Part shown: piece after piece, positions 1 to 7,896 of the stretch | How positions within the stretch are numbered: position 1 is the stretch's first letter | Layout of the letters: each line of letters begins with the position of its first letter | Assembly: GCF_002215035.1 (NCBI RefSeq) | Contig: NZ_NKFP01000006.1 | Location: forward strand, 3,253,080-3,317,079 | Source: Leptolyngbya ohadii IS1 | GTDB lineage: Bacteria > Cyanobacteriota > Cyanobacteriia > Elainellales > Elainellaceae | Direction of reading: 5' to 3' | DNA: 64,000 bases | The notes under the pieces: model-generated | Seen by the model: only the letters and a program-made list of their open reading frames with translations | What the model was told of the DNA's origin: nothing | Databases searched by the model: none | Made by a program: the position numbers and the translations under genes

Positions 1-2
1 AC

Positions 3-956
3 GAAAATCGCCGCTACAGCCTCTCCGAATATGAGCAAAAAAAGCGATGGATCGGCGGACAGCTTGAGCGAATGCAGGCAGACATTGTGGGCTTTCAGGA
101 AGTGTTTCACGCAGAGGCATTAAAAGAGATCCTGGCTGATACATCAATGTACGAGAATGCCAGGCTGATTGTAGGCGATCGTCCCTCATCCAACCATCCA
201 AACTCCCGCCCGCAAAAGGCAAACGATGAGAAGCCTAAAGTTGCCCTGGTGTCTCGCTTTCCCGTTCTGCAACAGGAAGTGATCGATCGCTTTCCCGCCG
301 CCGCCCAGTTTGACGTGGAAGGAGTCCCAATTCCGCTCAGCCATTTTTCCCGTCCGGTCATTTGTGCCGAACTTGCCGTCACGGAAAATCTCACCTGTAC
401 GGTGATGGTCGTGCATCTCAAGTCCAAGCGTCCGATTGTGCCTGAAGGCAGGGATCGACATAATCCGATCGAAATTGCCAAAGGACAAGCCCGTGCCCTG
501 ATTCAGCGAGCCGCCGAAGCGATCGCCCTGCGCGTTCTACTAGTTGAAAAGCTGCAAAAAACGCGCCATCCGGTGATTCTCATGGGAGACATCAACGACA
601 GCGATCGGGCAGTTACGTCGCGCATAATTTCGGGAGAACCCCCTGACCCGGACTGGCAGCATGAATACAAGGAACTCGTGTGGGATGTGCTGCTGTACTA
701 CGCGAAGGAGATTCAATCCAAACAAATGCGCGGCGATTTTTACTATACGCACCTGCACGATGCCTACTACGAGAGCCTTGATCACATTCTGGTGAGCCAG
801 GAGTTTGTGTCGCAGAACCCTAAACATCTGGGGCGGGTCAAATATGTCTCTGTGCTGAATGATCATCTGCTAGACAAACATTTAATGGATCAGCCGATCG
901 AGGTTTGGAAGTCCGATCACGGTCAGGTAGTGGCGCAGATTGAGTTAAGGAATTGA
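3..956 (+). CDS. Endonuclease/exonuclease/phosphatase family protein (5' truncated by window edge)
   Basis: The reading frame is open to the left edge, so the true start lies outside the window; the first in-frame ATG is at 72, but conserved-looking coding sequence continues upstream of it. The visible 317 residues carry the EEP (DNase I-like) metal-dependent phosphodiesterase signature in order: the metal-binding QEV after the first strand (about residue 33), GDIND (about 195), LDHI (about 259) and SDHG (about 304). Family members cleave phosphodiester bonds in nucleic acids or other phosphoesters; the substrate cannot be told from sequence. No signal peptide can be assessed because the N-terminus is missing. 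A Crp/Fnr gene follows 74 bp downstream on the same strand. Confidence 0.8.
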   Translation, partial: ENRRYSLSEYEQKKRWIGGQLERMQADIVGFQEVFHAEALKEILADTSMYENARLIVGDRPSSNHPNSRPQKANDEKPKVALVSRFPVLQQEVIDRFPAAAQFDVEGVPIPLSHFSRPVICAELAVTENLTCTVMVVHLKSKRPIVPEGRDRHNPIEIAKGQARALIQRAAEAIALRVLLVEKLQKTRHPVILMGDINDSDRAVTSRIISGEPPDPDWQHEYKELVWDVLLYYAKEIQSKQMRGDFYYTHLHDAYYESLDHILVSQEFVSQNPKHLGRVKYVSVLNDHLLDKHLMDQPIEVWKSDHGQVVAQIELRN

Positions 957-957
957 G

Positions 958-990
958 CCGCCCCCCTAGCCCCCCAATTTTTGGGAGAAC
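958..990. repeat. C-rich intergenic hairpin element
   Basis: A C-rich run is followed by a small palindrome, CCCAA-TTT-TTGGG at 973-985. This form (a C tract, then CCCCAATTTTTGGG) recurs between genes in many cyanobacterial genomes. It could weakly terminate the upstream gene, but there is no U-run. Seen in sequence; function inferred. Confidence 0.4.
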
Positions 991-1030
991 CGAGCCGACG
1001 CAGGCAATTTTTTGTAATTGATCGCCCATC

Positions 1031-1726
1031 ATGCAGGCAACCCTTACCCAACTCCAATCCATTTCCGTCTTTGCTGCTGCCCAGGAGCATGACCTGACGG
1101 ATCTGATTCCCAATACCGCGATTCACTCCTATTTATCCGGGGAAATCGTGATGCAGGAGGGCGATCGTCTGCTGCCCCGTCTCCATGCTCTAGTGGGCGG
1201 AACAGTGCGCGTTACAAAGACTTCTATCACAGGCAAGGAAACGATTCTGCGGTTGCTGTCCGAAGGCGATATCTTCGCGGCTCCGGCTCTGTTTGGCAAC
1301 GGCATTGCCCCCGCAAACGTCACGGCGGAAACGGATGTGCAGGTGTTGACGATCGATCGAACTGCCCTCCTCCAGGCAATTCAGAAAACACCGGAAATTG
1401 CCCTCAGTATGCTCAGCTTGTTTAACCAGCGGTTGCAGCAGCTCCATAACACTGTGCATGGCTTAGTTTCCGAGCGGGCGATCGTGCGGCTAATTCGCTA
1501 TCTGGAATACTTTGCGGCGGAACACGGCACCGAGCAAACCCAGGACGGCATTCTGCTCAAGTCCAGCCTGTCCTACTATCAAATTGCCCGCAGTATTGGC
1601 ATCACCTACGAAGAATGTGTGCGGCTGTTCAAACAGCTTCAGCCGATCGTCTCCTATCGCCGAGGCGGCAAAATTACGGTGCAGGACTGGAAGAAGCTAG
1701 ATGCCCTCTGCCAGGACAGTCATTGA
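1031..1726 (+). CDS. Crp/Fnr family transcriptional regulator
   Basis: A 231-residue protein with an N-terminal cyclic-nucleotide-binding-type beta-roll (about residues 10-125, with a GDIFAAPALF-like segment) and a C-terminal helix-turn-helix (about 180-215, around YYQIARSIGITYEECVRLF). A long dimerisation helix containing SMLSLFNQRLQQL lies between them. The lengths are those of the Crp/Fnr superfamily, whose members bind DNA as dimers and respond to cAMP, oxygen, redox or 2-oxoglutarate. The HTH does not look like NtcA, and no Fnr cysteine cluster is visible, so the effector is unknown. The ATG at 1031 starts directly at the beta-roll. Confidence 0.85.
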   Translation: MQATLTQLQSISVFAAAQEHDLTDLIPNTAIHSYLSGEIVMQEGDRLLPRLHALVGGTVRVTKTSITGKETILRLLSEGDIFAAPALFGNGIAPANVTAETDVQVLTIDRTALLQAIQKTPEIALSMLSLFNQRLQQLHNTVHGLVSERAIVRLIRYLEYFAAEHGTEQTQDGILLKSSLSYYQIARSIGITYEECVRLFKQLQPIVSYRRGGKITVQDWKKLDALCQDSH

Positions 1727-1878
1727 TTCGGATTTCCCAGCCAGGATTTCTCTGGGGCGATCGTCCTGTCGCAACAAAAGATCAGGTCAAGATATCACGT
1801 TAAGATAATTACAACTCGTAAAGAAATTTTTCAGATCTTTTCTCAGATCTCTTGCTGTTTAACAAACACGGTTAACCC

Positions 1879-2265
1879 ATGCTGTCTGATCTGCTGCCCT
1901 TTCCCATCCGCATCGATACCGCCTTACTATCCGGGATCGCTCTCTGGTCACTGGCACTTTATCTGGGCTTCTTTCCGGTGAGCGAATGGGTGATGGAACA
2001 GCTAACCCGCTGGATGAATTTTGCCGACCGCTCTCTCTACACCTCCACCGAAGAATACGAGCGCACCCGCAAAGGACGGGAATCCCAGAATGCTTTCTAT
2101 GCCTCGCTGCTGAGCATCGTGCCGTTTATGGGTGCAGGCGGACTCTGCAACTGGCTCATGGAACTAAGCCTGGGTCGCAGTTGGGCGATTAGCGTTGGAA
2201 TTCTCGCCTGTATTGGCTGCGGAGTCTATGAGCTGGGTCGGCGGGATGGTCAGTCGATCGATTAA
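1879..2265 (+). CDS. Hypothetical membrane protein, 128 aa
   Basis: Not recognised as a named family. Two or three hydrophobic segments are visible (about residues 14-32, 77-93 and 98-112), with a charged loop between the first two containing YTSTEEYERTRKGRESQN. It is probably an integral membrane protein. It follows the Crp-type gene by 150 bp and converges on the aminotransferase gene with a 6-bp gap, so the two 3' ends nearly touch. Reading frame and length are convincing; function is unknown. Confidence 0.6.
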   Translation: MLSDLLPFPIRIDTALLSGIALWSLALYLGFFPVSEWVMEQLTRWMNFADRSLYTSTEEYERTRKGRESQNAFYASLLSIVPFMGAGGLCNWLMELSLGRSWAISVGILACIGCGVYELGRRDGQSID

Positions 2266-2271
2266 GGATTT

Positions 2272-3453
2272 CTACGCATACCGAATTCCAGCCTGCTTCA
2301 GTCGATCGAGTGCCTGCTGAAGCCGATCGCATTCCGCAATCAAACTAATTCGCACGTAGCCTTCACCTCCTGCCCCAAAGGCGTTACCGGGAGTGACGAC
2401 AACGCCCGTTTGCTGGAGGACAGATAGAGCAAAATCGGTAGAGCTAATGCCAGAGGGACAGGGAATCCAGAGATACATCGTAGCTTTGGTTTTGGGGATG
2501 TCCCAGCCCAGTTCCGCCAACCCCTTAATCAGGAAATCGCGGCGAGTACGGTAGCGTTCCTGCACTTCATGCACGTATTGGTCGGGAAGCTGGAGCGCAG
2601 TCTCGGCAGCGGCTTGGAGGGCAGCAAAAATGCCGTAGTCCAGATTGGTCTTGAGCGTGCGGAGTCCCTGAATCACATGGCGATTGCCCACCACAAAGCC
2701 GACTCGCCAGCCTGCCATGTTATAGGTTTTAGACATCGTGTGGAACTCGACGCTGAAATCCTTCGCGCCATCAATTTCTAAGAGGCTCGTCGGCTGGAAG
2801 CCGTCAAAAGCCAGCTCTGCATACGCCTGATCGTGAACCAGCAGAATTTCGTACTTCCGGGCAAACTTAACGATTTCCTCAAAGAATTCGCGCGGTGCAG
2901 TAGCGGTCGTCGGGTTGCTGGGATAGTTGAAGAAGAAAATTTTTGCCTGCTCCGCAACCGCATCCGGGATTTTCGTCAGGTCGATCAGCCAATCGTTTTC
3001 CGCCGACAGCATGATCGGATGGATTTTACCTCCCGCAATCACCGGACCTCGGAAATGCACCGGGTAGGACGGACTTGGAACCAGGATCAGATCTCCCGGA
3101 TTGATGTAGGCGATCGCCAAATGCCCCAATCCTTCCTTAGAACCCAGCAGCGGCAGTGCCTCTCCATCGGGGTCAAGGGAAACGCCGTAGCGGCGATGAT
3201 ACCAGTCGGTAATGGCGCGTCGGAAGCTGGCGGTTCCTTCAAAGGGCGGATAGCCGTGGGTGGCGGGATTTTTGAGGGCGTGGATGGCGGCTTCGACGAT
3301 CGGTTCTGGGGTGGCTCCGTCTGGGTTGCCCATGCCCAGATCGATTAAATCCAATCCCTGCTCACGGGCACGGGCTTTCAGTTCGTCCAGGCGGGCAAAT
3401 ACATAGGGGGGCAGAGCTTGCAGCCGTTCAGCGGGGGTGATCCAACTCAGCAT
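2272..3453 (-). CDS. Class I/II PLP-dependent aminotransferase (AlaC / LL-diaminopimelate aminotransferase-like)
   Basis: The 393-residue protein is a fold-type I aminotransferase. It has the substrate loop LGMGNPDGATP near residue 40, the FFNYPSNPT motif (about 175) and the PLP-binding lysine in MSKTYNMAGWRVG (about 242). Cyanobacterial homologues are annotated variously as aspartate, alanine or LL-diaminopimelate aminotransferase, and sequence alone does not settle the substrate. The ATG shares one base with the stop codon of the upstream dehydrogenase gene (TAATG), a classic translational-coupling arrangement, so the two enzymes are probably produced together. Confidence 0.8.
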   Translation of the reverse strand: MLSWITPAERLQALPPYVFARLDELKARAREQGLDLIDLGMGNPDGATPEPIVEAAIHALKNPATHGYPPFEGTASFRRAITDWYHRRYGVSLDPDGEALPLLGSKEGLGHLAIAYINPGDLILVPSPSYPVHFRGPVIAGGKIHPIMLSAENDWLIDLTKIPDAVAEQAKIFFFNYPSNPTTATAPREFFEEIVKFARKYEILLVHDQAYAELAFDGFQPTSLLEIDGAKDFSVEFHTMSKTYNMAGWRVGFVVGNRHVIQGLRTLKTNLDYGIFAALQAAAETALQLPDQYVHEVQERYRTRRDFLIKGLAELGWDIPKTKATMYLWIPCPSGISSTDFALSVLQQTGVVVTPGNAFGAGGEGYVRISLIAECDRLQQALDRLKQAGIRYA

Positions 3454-4637
3454 TATCGGTTTACCTCGCTGCTAGAAAAGGAAACCGACTCGGAAGGAAC
3501 CGCTTCCGCCGAGACCGTCCTTGGATTTCTTGCCTCTATGGGAGCGGTTGTTGAAACCATTGCCGCCATGAGCTGATCGGGCGTGACGGTAAAGGGCAGA
3601 CGATGAATATCCGAATTCGGACGACAGGCAACTTCCGCCGATCGCTGAAGGTCTGCCAGCGTTACATTAATCAGTCCCAGATCCGCCAGGGTTTGCGGTA
3701 GTCCAATTTCACCGTAGAACTTAAGAAGCTGCTGTCTTGCCGCCGCCGCCAGTCCGTTGCCCTGCACCATTTCCTCCAGCCGAAGCTGAACCAGAATCCC
3801 AAAGGCAACCTTTTCGCCGTGCAGCGTGCCGTGACTTTGCAGCAGATGGGTCAGCCCGTTGTGAACTGCATGAGCCGCCACCGTGCGACACTGCGCCCCA
3901 CCCAAACCGCCGATCACGCCTGCCATCAGCACCGAGGCATCCACCACTTCTCGCCAGACTGCGCTACCGGGATTGTTCAGCGCCTCGATCGACTTTTGCA
4001 GCAGTAAATCCCGCAAGACTCGCGCCTGCTGTACCGCCCCGATAATTAAAGTCTGTTCTGAATGCCCGCTGCTCACCGACGCCTCGTACCACTTCGCCAG
4101 GGCATCCCCGATTCCGGCAACCAACGTCCGACGCGAAGCCGTTTCCACAATCGCATAATCCAGAATTAGCAAATTCGGGCACTGGGGCAGAGGCACATCG
4201 TAGAGAAATGCCCCTTCCTCGGAATACACATTCGATAAAGCCGTCCATGCCGCGCAGGTTGCTCCTGACGTGGGAACCGTGACGATCGGCAGATTGCACT
4301 GATGCGCCACCAGTTTTGCTGCGTCCAATGCCTTACCGCCGCCCACGCCCAGAATCACCTCCGCTCGATGATCTGCCGCCGCCTGCCGCAGTGCTGCCAG
4401 TGCCGTTTCGCTACAGTCCTGCCCATAGGAAGCTTCTGCCAGGGCAATTCCCTGCTCCGCTGCGATCGACTCCAGAAGAGGACGGATGACCGCCAGGGAT
4501 CGATCGCCGCCAATTATCAGCAAACGTTGACCAAAACGGGCAATCGCACTTCCCATTTGCGCCAGAATTCCTGTGCCTCTGGCAACTTGAGCAGGCGCGA
4601 TCGATAGCACGGGAGGCGATAAATCTGAGTCAGTCAT
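3453..4637 (-). CDS. Iron-containing alcohol/glycerol dehydrogenase family protein
   Basis: A 394-residue GldA-like metal-dependent NAD(P)-dependent dehydrogenase. Visible motifs are the dinucleotide-binding GVGGGKALDAAK (about residue 100), the PTSGATCAAWTA loop, and the metal ligands expected from glycerol dehydrogenase: Asp in GIGDALAKW and His in AHAVHNGLTHL and HGTLHGEKVAFG. All ligands look intact, so an active polyol or secondary-alcohol dehydrogenase is likely; the substrate is unknown. It is the first gene of a two-gene unit with the aminotransferase (TAATG overlap). The last 30 residues are Ser/Glu-rich and probably disordered. Confidence 0.8.
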   Translation of the reverse strand: MTDSDLSPPVLSIAPAQVARGTGILAQMGSAIARFGQRLLIIGGDRSLAVIRPLLESIAAEQGIALAEASYGQDCSETALAALRQAAADHRAEVILGVGGGKALDAAKLVAHQCNLPIVTVPTSGATCAAWTALSNVYSEEGAFLYDVPLPQCPNLLILDYAIVETASRRTLVAGIGDALAKWYEASVSSGHSEQTLIIGAVQQARVLRDLLLQKSIEALNNPGSAVWREVVDASVLMAGVIGGLGGAQCRTVAAHAVHNGLTHLLQSHGTLHGEKVAFGILVQLRLEEMVQGNGLAAAARQQLLKFYGEIGLPQTLADLGLINVTLADLQRSAEVACRPNSDIHRLPFTVTPDQLMAAMVSTTAPIEARNPRTVSAEAVPSESVSFSSSEVNR

Positions 4638-4765
4638 AGAACAGGCAGAAGGTACAGAAATCAGGTAAGAGATTCAGTCAAAAAACCAATCGAAGGTATA
4701 GACCACTTTACTACAAGCGATCGAATCCCGCCTCGGCGAGTTAACTAACAAATTCGATCGGAAAA

Positions 4766-5293
4766 TTAGCTGGCGGCTTCGGCAGGTTGGGGTAACTTTG
4801 CCAGGTTTTGTGGAAACACACGAATCTCCATTTCTGCATCGTCCCGCTCTTGAAGCGATCGACGCACCTCGCCCAAAATTAGCGGCTGGCTCAACCCCGG
4901 CTCTGGATGCAGAATCGTCCGTGCCCGAATCACCAGCTTTTCGTTGCCCCGGCTCAGTCGTCCGTAGGAGTATAGGTCGTAGGCTGCCTGCTTCAGGGTT
5001 GCCTCAAGCTGCTCCTCGGTAATAGTCGGCGGCACGGCAATCACGGCAATCGTTGAACCCGCATCATAGATCGTGGAAAATCTGACGGAACCGGGGATCA
5101 CGGTGCGAGTAAAGGGAACCAGACCCAGCGCAAACAGACCCACTGCCAGCACTAGCGTAAAGCCCGTCACGCCAACCATCCGGAAGCGAATACCCCACTT
5201 CAGCAGAAACGCCAGCCCCGTTAACACAGCAAATACCAGCGCAGCGATCGCCGTCCATTGGGCGTATTGAAGGAAAGCAGCAGTCGTTAGCAT
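4766..5293 (-). CDS. Ycf51 family protein
   Basis: A 175-residue protein with two N-terminal transmembrane helices (about residues 12-32 and 38-60), the second running into LVPFTRTVIPGSVRF. A soluble C-terminal domain of about 110 residues contains IAVIAVPPTITEEQLEATL. This arrangement matches Ycf51, a protein of unknown function conserved in cyanobacteria and encoded in some red-algal and glaucophyte plastids. The assignment rests on recalled family resemblance, not a search. It stands alone between the dehydrogenase and sufU genes on the same strand. Confidence 0.7.
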   Translation of the reverse strand: MLTTAAFLQYAQWTAIAALVFAVLTGLAFLLKWGIRFRMVGVTGFTLVLAVGLFALGLVPFTRTVIPGSVRFSTIYDAGSTIAVIAVPPTITEEQLEATLKQAAYDLYSYGRLSRGNEKLVIRARTILHPEPGLSQPLILGEVRRSLQERDDAEMEIRVFPQNLAKLPQPAEAAS

Positions 5294-5369
5294 GACTCAA
5301 TATGACTAGGGATCAAAGACTGATGACGAGAGACTAAAACCAGAAACGAAAACCAGAAACCAAAAGAAG

Positions 5370-5852
5370 TTATTCGTTGCTGACAAATCCAGCGGGTTCC
5401 GCGTTCTGTGCCAGCTCGATCGCTGCCCTTAGCGTATGCCAGGACAGATTAGCGCACTTTATTCGCACGGGAAACTGAGCCACGCCCTGCATCACGTTCA
5501 GCTTGCGTAGCTCCTGGGGAAACTCGGCTTCCCCGCGCATCATGGACTGGAACTTCTGCACCATTTCCAAGGCTTCCGTTGTGGTTTTGCCCCGCAGCGC
5601 ATCTGCCATGAGATCCGCCGAAGCCATCGCGATCGCACAGCCCTCGCCCTCAAATTTCACATCCTCAATCCGATCGCCCGCTCCATTCTCAGAAGCAGTC
5701 AGGTGCAGAGTTATCTCGATCGTGTCCCCGCAGGAGGGATTGTGACCTTTTTGATAGCGATCGATCGGGTCAGTTTTACCGCGATTCCGGGGCTTTTTGT
5801 ACCGCTCCAGAATCACCTGTTGATAAAGATCGCGCAGGTTGTCCAGGGACAT
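5370..5852 (-). CDS. sufU: SufU / NifU-N-type Fe-S cluster assembly scaffold
   Basis: A 160-residue protein starting LDNLRDLYQQVILERYKKP, as in SufU. The three ligand cysteines are in place: NPSCGD (about residue 41), EGEGCAIAMASADLM (about 70) and KCANLSWHTL (about 133). It also has the 18-20 residue insertion between the second and third cysteine regions (MRGEAEFPQELRKLNVMQGVA) that separates SufU from IscU. SufU acts with the SufS cysteine desulfurase in sulfur transfer for Fe-S cluster formation in the cytoplasm. No other suf gene lies nearby. Confidence 0.92.
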   Translation of the reverse strand: MSLDNLRDLYQQVILERYKKPRNRGKTDPIDRYQKGHNPSCGDTIEITLHLTASENGAGDRIEDVKFEGEGCAIAMASADLMADALRGKTTTEALEMVQKFQSMMRGEAEFPQELRKLNVMQGVAQFPVRIKCANLSWHTLRAAIELAQNAEPAGFVSNE

Positions 5853-5914
5853 AAATTCAGTTGGCTGTGATGAGTCTCCTTTCCCATCGTATCAGGGGGA
5901 GGTGTGGATGGGTC

Positions 5915-5975
5915 GATGAGGGGATGGGTGGATGAGGGGGGAGTGGGGAGCGGGGGAGCAGGGAGCAGGGGAGAT
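5915..5975. repeat. G-rich intergenic repeat (GGGGAGCAGGGG family)
   Basis: An almost pure G/A stretch built from units such as GGGGAGTGG, GGGGAGC and GGGAGCAGG. The same vocabulary recurs, on either strand, near 16000-16035, 21183-21290, 36300-36365, 36765-36830, 39628-39672, 42650-42835, 46050-46110, 55140-55215 and inside a gene at 55838-55886. Confidence 0.6.
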
Positions 5976-6077
5976 TTCCAGAGTAAAGTAAGCTAACTTC
6001 CTTGTGGAGTGGGCGTCCTCGCCCGCTAATCCAGATCTGTTCTACTCCTTCAGCCTATTAAATGGACAATCGCTAAA

Positions 6078-6413
6078 TCACGCAGCGGCTTCTTGGGGAT
6101 GGGGGATAAGTTCGTAGCCTGGCTCGTAGATCATTTCCTGGAAGAAATCAGGGGAGTATCCTGCGGCACAGAGAGCAGCCTGAACGATCGCGGCATCGTC
6201 TTCGCAAAAGTAGATTAGGGCAGGGCGATCGTCTTTTTCCGTGGGTTCGGCAGGCAAGAACATAAAGTGGACATCATCCTGCTTCAGCAAAGCCCAGATG
6301 AGCCGTCCCTCAACTTCGCTGCGGTTAATCACTTCAAACTCCAGCACGTCCTGATAAAAGTCAAGCTCACCCAATTGAAGATTAAAGGCAGTATTGCAGC
6401 TCATTTCCGGCAT
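6078..6413 (-). CDS. Small VOC/glyoxalase-like protein, intact copy of an inverted pair
   Basis: A 111-residue protein. The pattern FYQDVLEFEVINR, then WALLKQDDVHFMFLP, ALIYFCEDDAAIVQAALCAAGY and a final MIYEPGYELIPHP resembles one vicinal-oxygen-chelate (glyoxalase/bleomycin-resistance) module. This is a fold-level guess; metal ligands are not obvious. An inner ATG at 6404 (starting MSCNTAF) is an alternative start. Most of the gene (6128-6413) lies in the left arm of a perfect 301-bp inverted repeat, whose other arm carries a second copy. This copy has the natural-looking C-terminus (YEPGYELIPHPQEAAA) outside the repeat and is probably the original. Confidence 0.6.
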   Translation of the reverse strand: MPEMSCNTAFNLQLGELDFYQDVLEFEVINRSEVEGRLIWALLKQDDVHFMFLPAEPTEKDDRPALIYFCEDDAAIVQAALCAAGYSPDFFQEMIYEPGYELIPHPQEAAA

Positions 6414-6428
6414 TCCATGATTACAGCA
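6128..6428. repeat. Left arm of a perfect 301-bp inverted repeat
   Basis: Base-by-base reading shows that the reverse complement of 6128-6428 is identical to 6620-6920 (paired coordinates sum to 13048). The spacer at 6429-6619 is 191 bp and unique. The arm contains the first 95 or so codons of the VOC-like gene and about 15 bp upstream of its start. Confidence 0.9.
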
Positions 6429-6508
6429 TAGCGAGGAGCGAGGGAGGCGGAGTTTTACTTTTATATCAGGCTAGGCAAAGAATAAGCTGGGGCAGTACAA
6501 TTGAACTA

Positions 6509-6533
6509 CAGCACAAGAAAAACTGCTGTGCTG
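6509..6533. other. Hairpin within the spacer of the inverted repeat
   Basis: CAGCACA (6509-6515) pairs with TGTGCTG (6527-6533) across an 11-base A-rich loop. It lies between the divergently transcribed gene copies, upstream of both. There is no T-run for a terminator on the plus strand; the role is unknown. Confidence 0.4.
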
Positions 6534-6619
6534 GTGTATGGGCTGACCTGCTTCTCAGTCCATTAGACAAATCGGGAAAGGATGAGTTGGACGGGTCGGA
6601 TACAAGAAACGCTTTTCAT

Positions 6620-6920
6620 TGCTGTAATCATGGAATGCCGGAAATGAGCTGCAATACTGCCTTTAATCTTCAATTGGGTGAGCTTGACTTTTATCAGGAC
6701 GTGCTGGAGTTTGAAGTGATTAACCGCAGCGAAGTTGAGGGACGGCTCATCTGGGCTTTGCTGAAGCAGGATGATGTCCACTTTATGTTCTTGCCTGCCG
6801 AACCCACGGAAAAAGACGATCGCCCTGCCCTAATCTACTTTTGCGAAGACGATGCCGCGATCGTTCAGGCTGCTCTCTGTGCCGCAGGATACTCCCCTGA
6901 TTTCTTCCAGGAAATGATCT
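6620..6920. repeat. Right arm of a perfect 301-bp inverted repeat
   Basis: Reverse complement of 6128-6428 with no mismatch found by eye. The arm ends exactly where a C tract begins (CCCCCCTCCCCCC from 6921), which suggests that the recombination or copying junction sits at this low-complexity run. Confidence 0.9.
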
Positions 6921-7006
6921 CCCCCCTCCCCCCGATCGCTAAAATAAAAATCCGAAGTATGAGAACCAAAAATGCTGCCACGGGAAGACCTACTAAAAGG
7001 AATTGA
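6635..7006 (+). pseudogene. Truncated inverted copy of the VOC-like gene
   Basis: Residues 1-95 or so are identical to the minus-strand gene at 6078-6413, up to FFQEMI. The natural last 16 residues are then replaced by an unrelated tail beginning SPLPPIAKIKIRS, read through the C tract and the leader of the next gene, so the frame ends 35 bp inside the PSII S4 gene. The open frame extends upstream to 6587, but homology starts with the ATG at 6635. The lost last strand and the foreign tail argue that this is a recent partial duplicate and probably not a functional protein. The perfect identity means it is very young or maintained by gene conversion. Confidence 0.6.
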
Positions 7007-7751
7007 AAATCGAGAAGCTGCTGTTCGTGTGATTGATCAGGCAGATACCGCCATTAAGACCTGGGAAGTGGTCTGCACAGATTTTTTGTCGCCGCCCGAA
7101 CTGGCGGAGGTGCAGCGGATGTTTTCCCGGCTGGTAGACGTGCATTTCCTGACCTGGGGGGGCTACCCGCAGGCAGAAAGACAGCGTGTGGCGATCGCCC
7201 GTGCAGATCTGCCGCTGGATCAGTCGCAAGTAGAGCTTGCTGCCCTGGAAATTGCCGGAAACTTTCTGTTTGACCCTGCCAGCCATCGAGATTTTCTGGG
7301 GGCACTGCTGGGGACGGGCATTGTGCGGGAAAAGGTGGGTGATCTAATTGTGCTGGGCGAGCGGGGGGCACAGGCGATCGTTGTCCCTGATCTGGTGGAC
7401 TTCCTGGAAATGAATTTGACCCAGGTGCGATCGGTTCCAGTGAAAACGCGCCGGATTGACCTGAGCGAACTCAAGATTCAGCCCCCAAAACGGAAGGAAA
7501 TGACGACTGTAGAAGCCTCAATGCGTCTGGATGCGATCGCCTCTGCGGGGTTTGGGATGTCGCGCAGCAAAATGGCGGATTTAATTACGGCAGGTGATGT
7601 GCGGGTGAACTGGAAGGAAACCACCCAGCCCAGCCATATCTTGAAACCGGGGGATCTGGTGGCAATTCGCGGCAAGGGACGCCTGGAGGTGGGGGAAATG
7701 GCAGTTACCAAGAAAGACCGCTATCGGGTGCAGTTGACCCGCCTGGCTTAG
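6972..7751 (+). CDS. Photosystem II S4 domain protein
   Basis: A 259-residue protein of the cyanobacterial/plastid S4-domain family related to YlmH. Its N-terminal half is the family-specific region (LPREDLLKGIENREAAVRVIDQ at the start, FLTWGGYPQAERQR about residue 60). A C-terminal S4 RNA-binding fold (about 180-245) contains LDAIASAGFGMSRSKMADLI and AGDVRVNW. Homologues are annotated as 'photosystem II S4 domain protein'; an RNA-linked role is inferred from the S4 fold. The start is 51 bp after the right arm of the inverted duplication, so its original upstream region may have been replaced by that event. Confidence 0.87.
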   Translation: MLPREDLLKGIENREAAVRVIDQADTAIKTWEVVCTDFLSPPELAEVQRMFSRLVDVHFLTWGGYPQAERQRVAIARADLPLDQSQVELAALEIAGNFLFDPASHRDFLGALLGTGIVREKVGDLIVLGERGAQAIVVPDLVDFLEMNLTQVRSVPVKTRRIDLSELKIQPPKRKEMTTVEASMRLDAIASAGFGMSRSKMADLITAGDVRVNWKETTQPSHILKPGDLVAIRGKGRLEVGEMAVTKKDRYRVQLTRLA

Positions 7752-7896
7752 CCAATAGGAATTAGGATTGAGTCAGCTTTTTGGCTGCTAGCAAGGGGAT
7801 TTTGGCAATCCGATCGATTCGCCAGACAAAAGTGGCACTCTACAGGGCACTCTATAGAGGGCTTATTCGATCGGTGTCAGCATCCTCAGATTTCCT

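Noticed and set aside
4700-4745. Sequence GATCGAATCCCGCC resembling a tRNA T-arm
   Set aside because: No acceptor stem, anticodon arm or CCA-proximal pairing around it.
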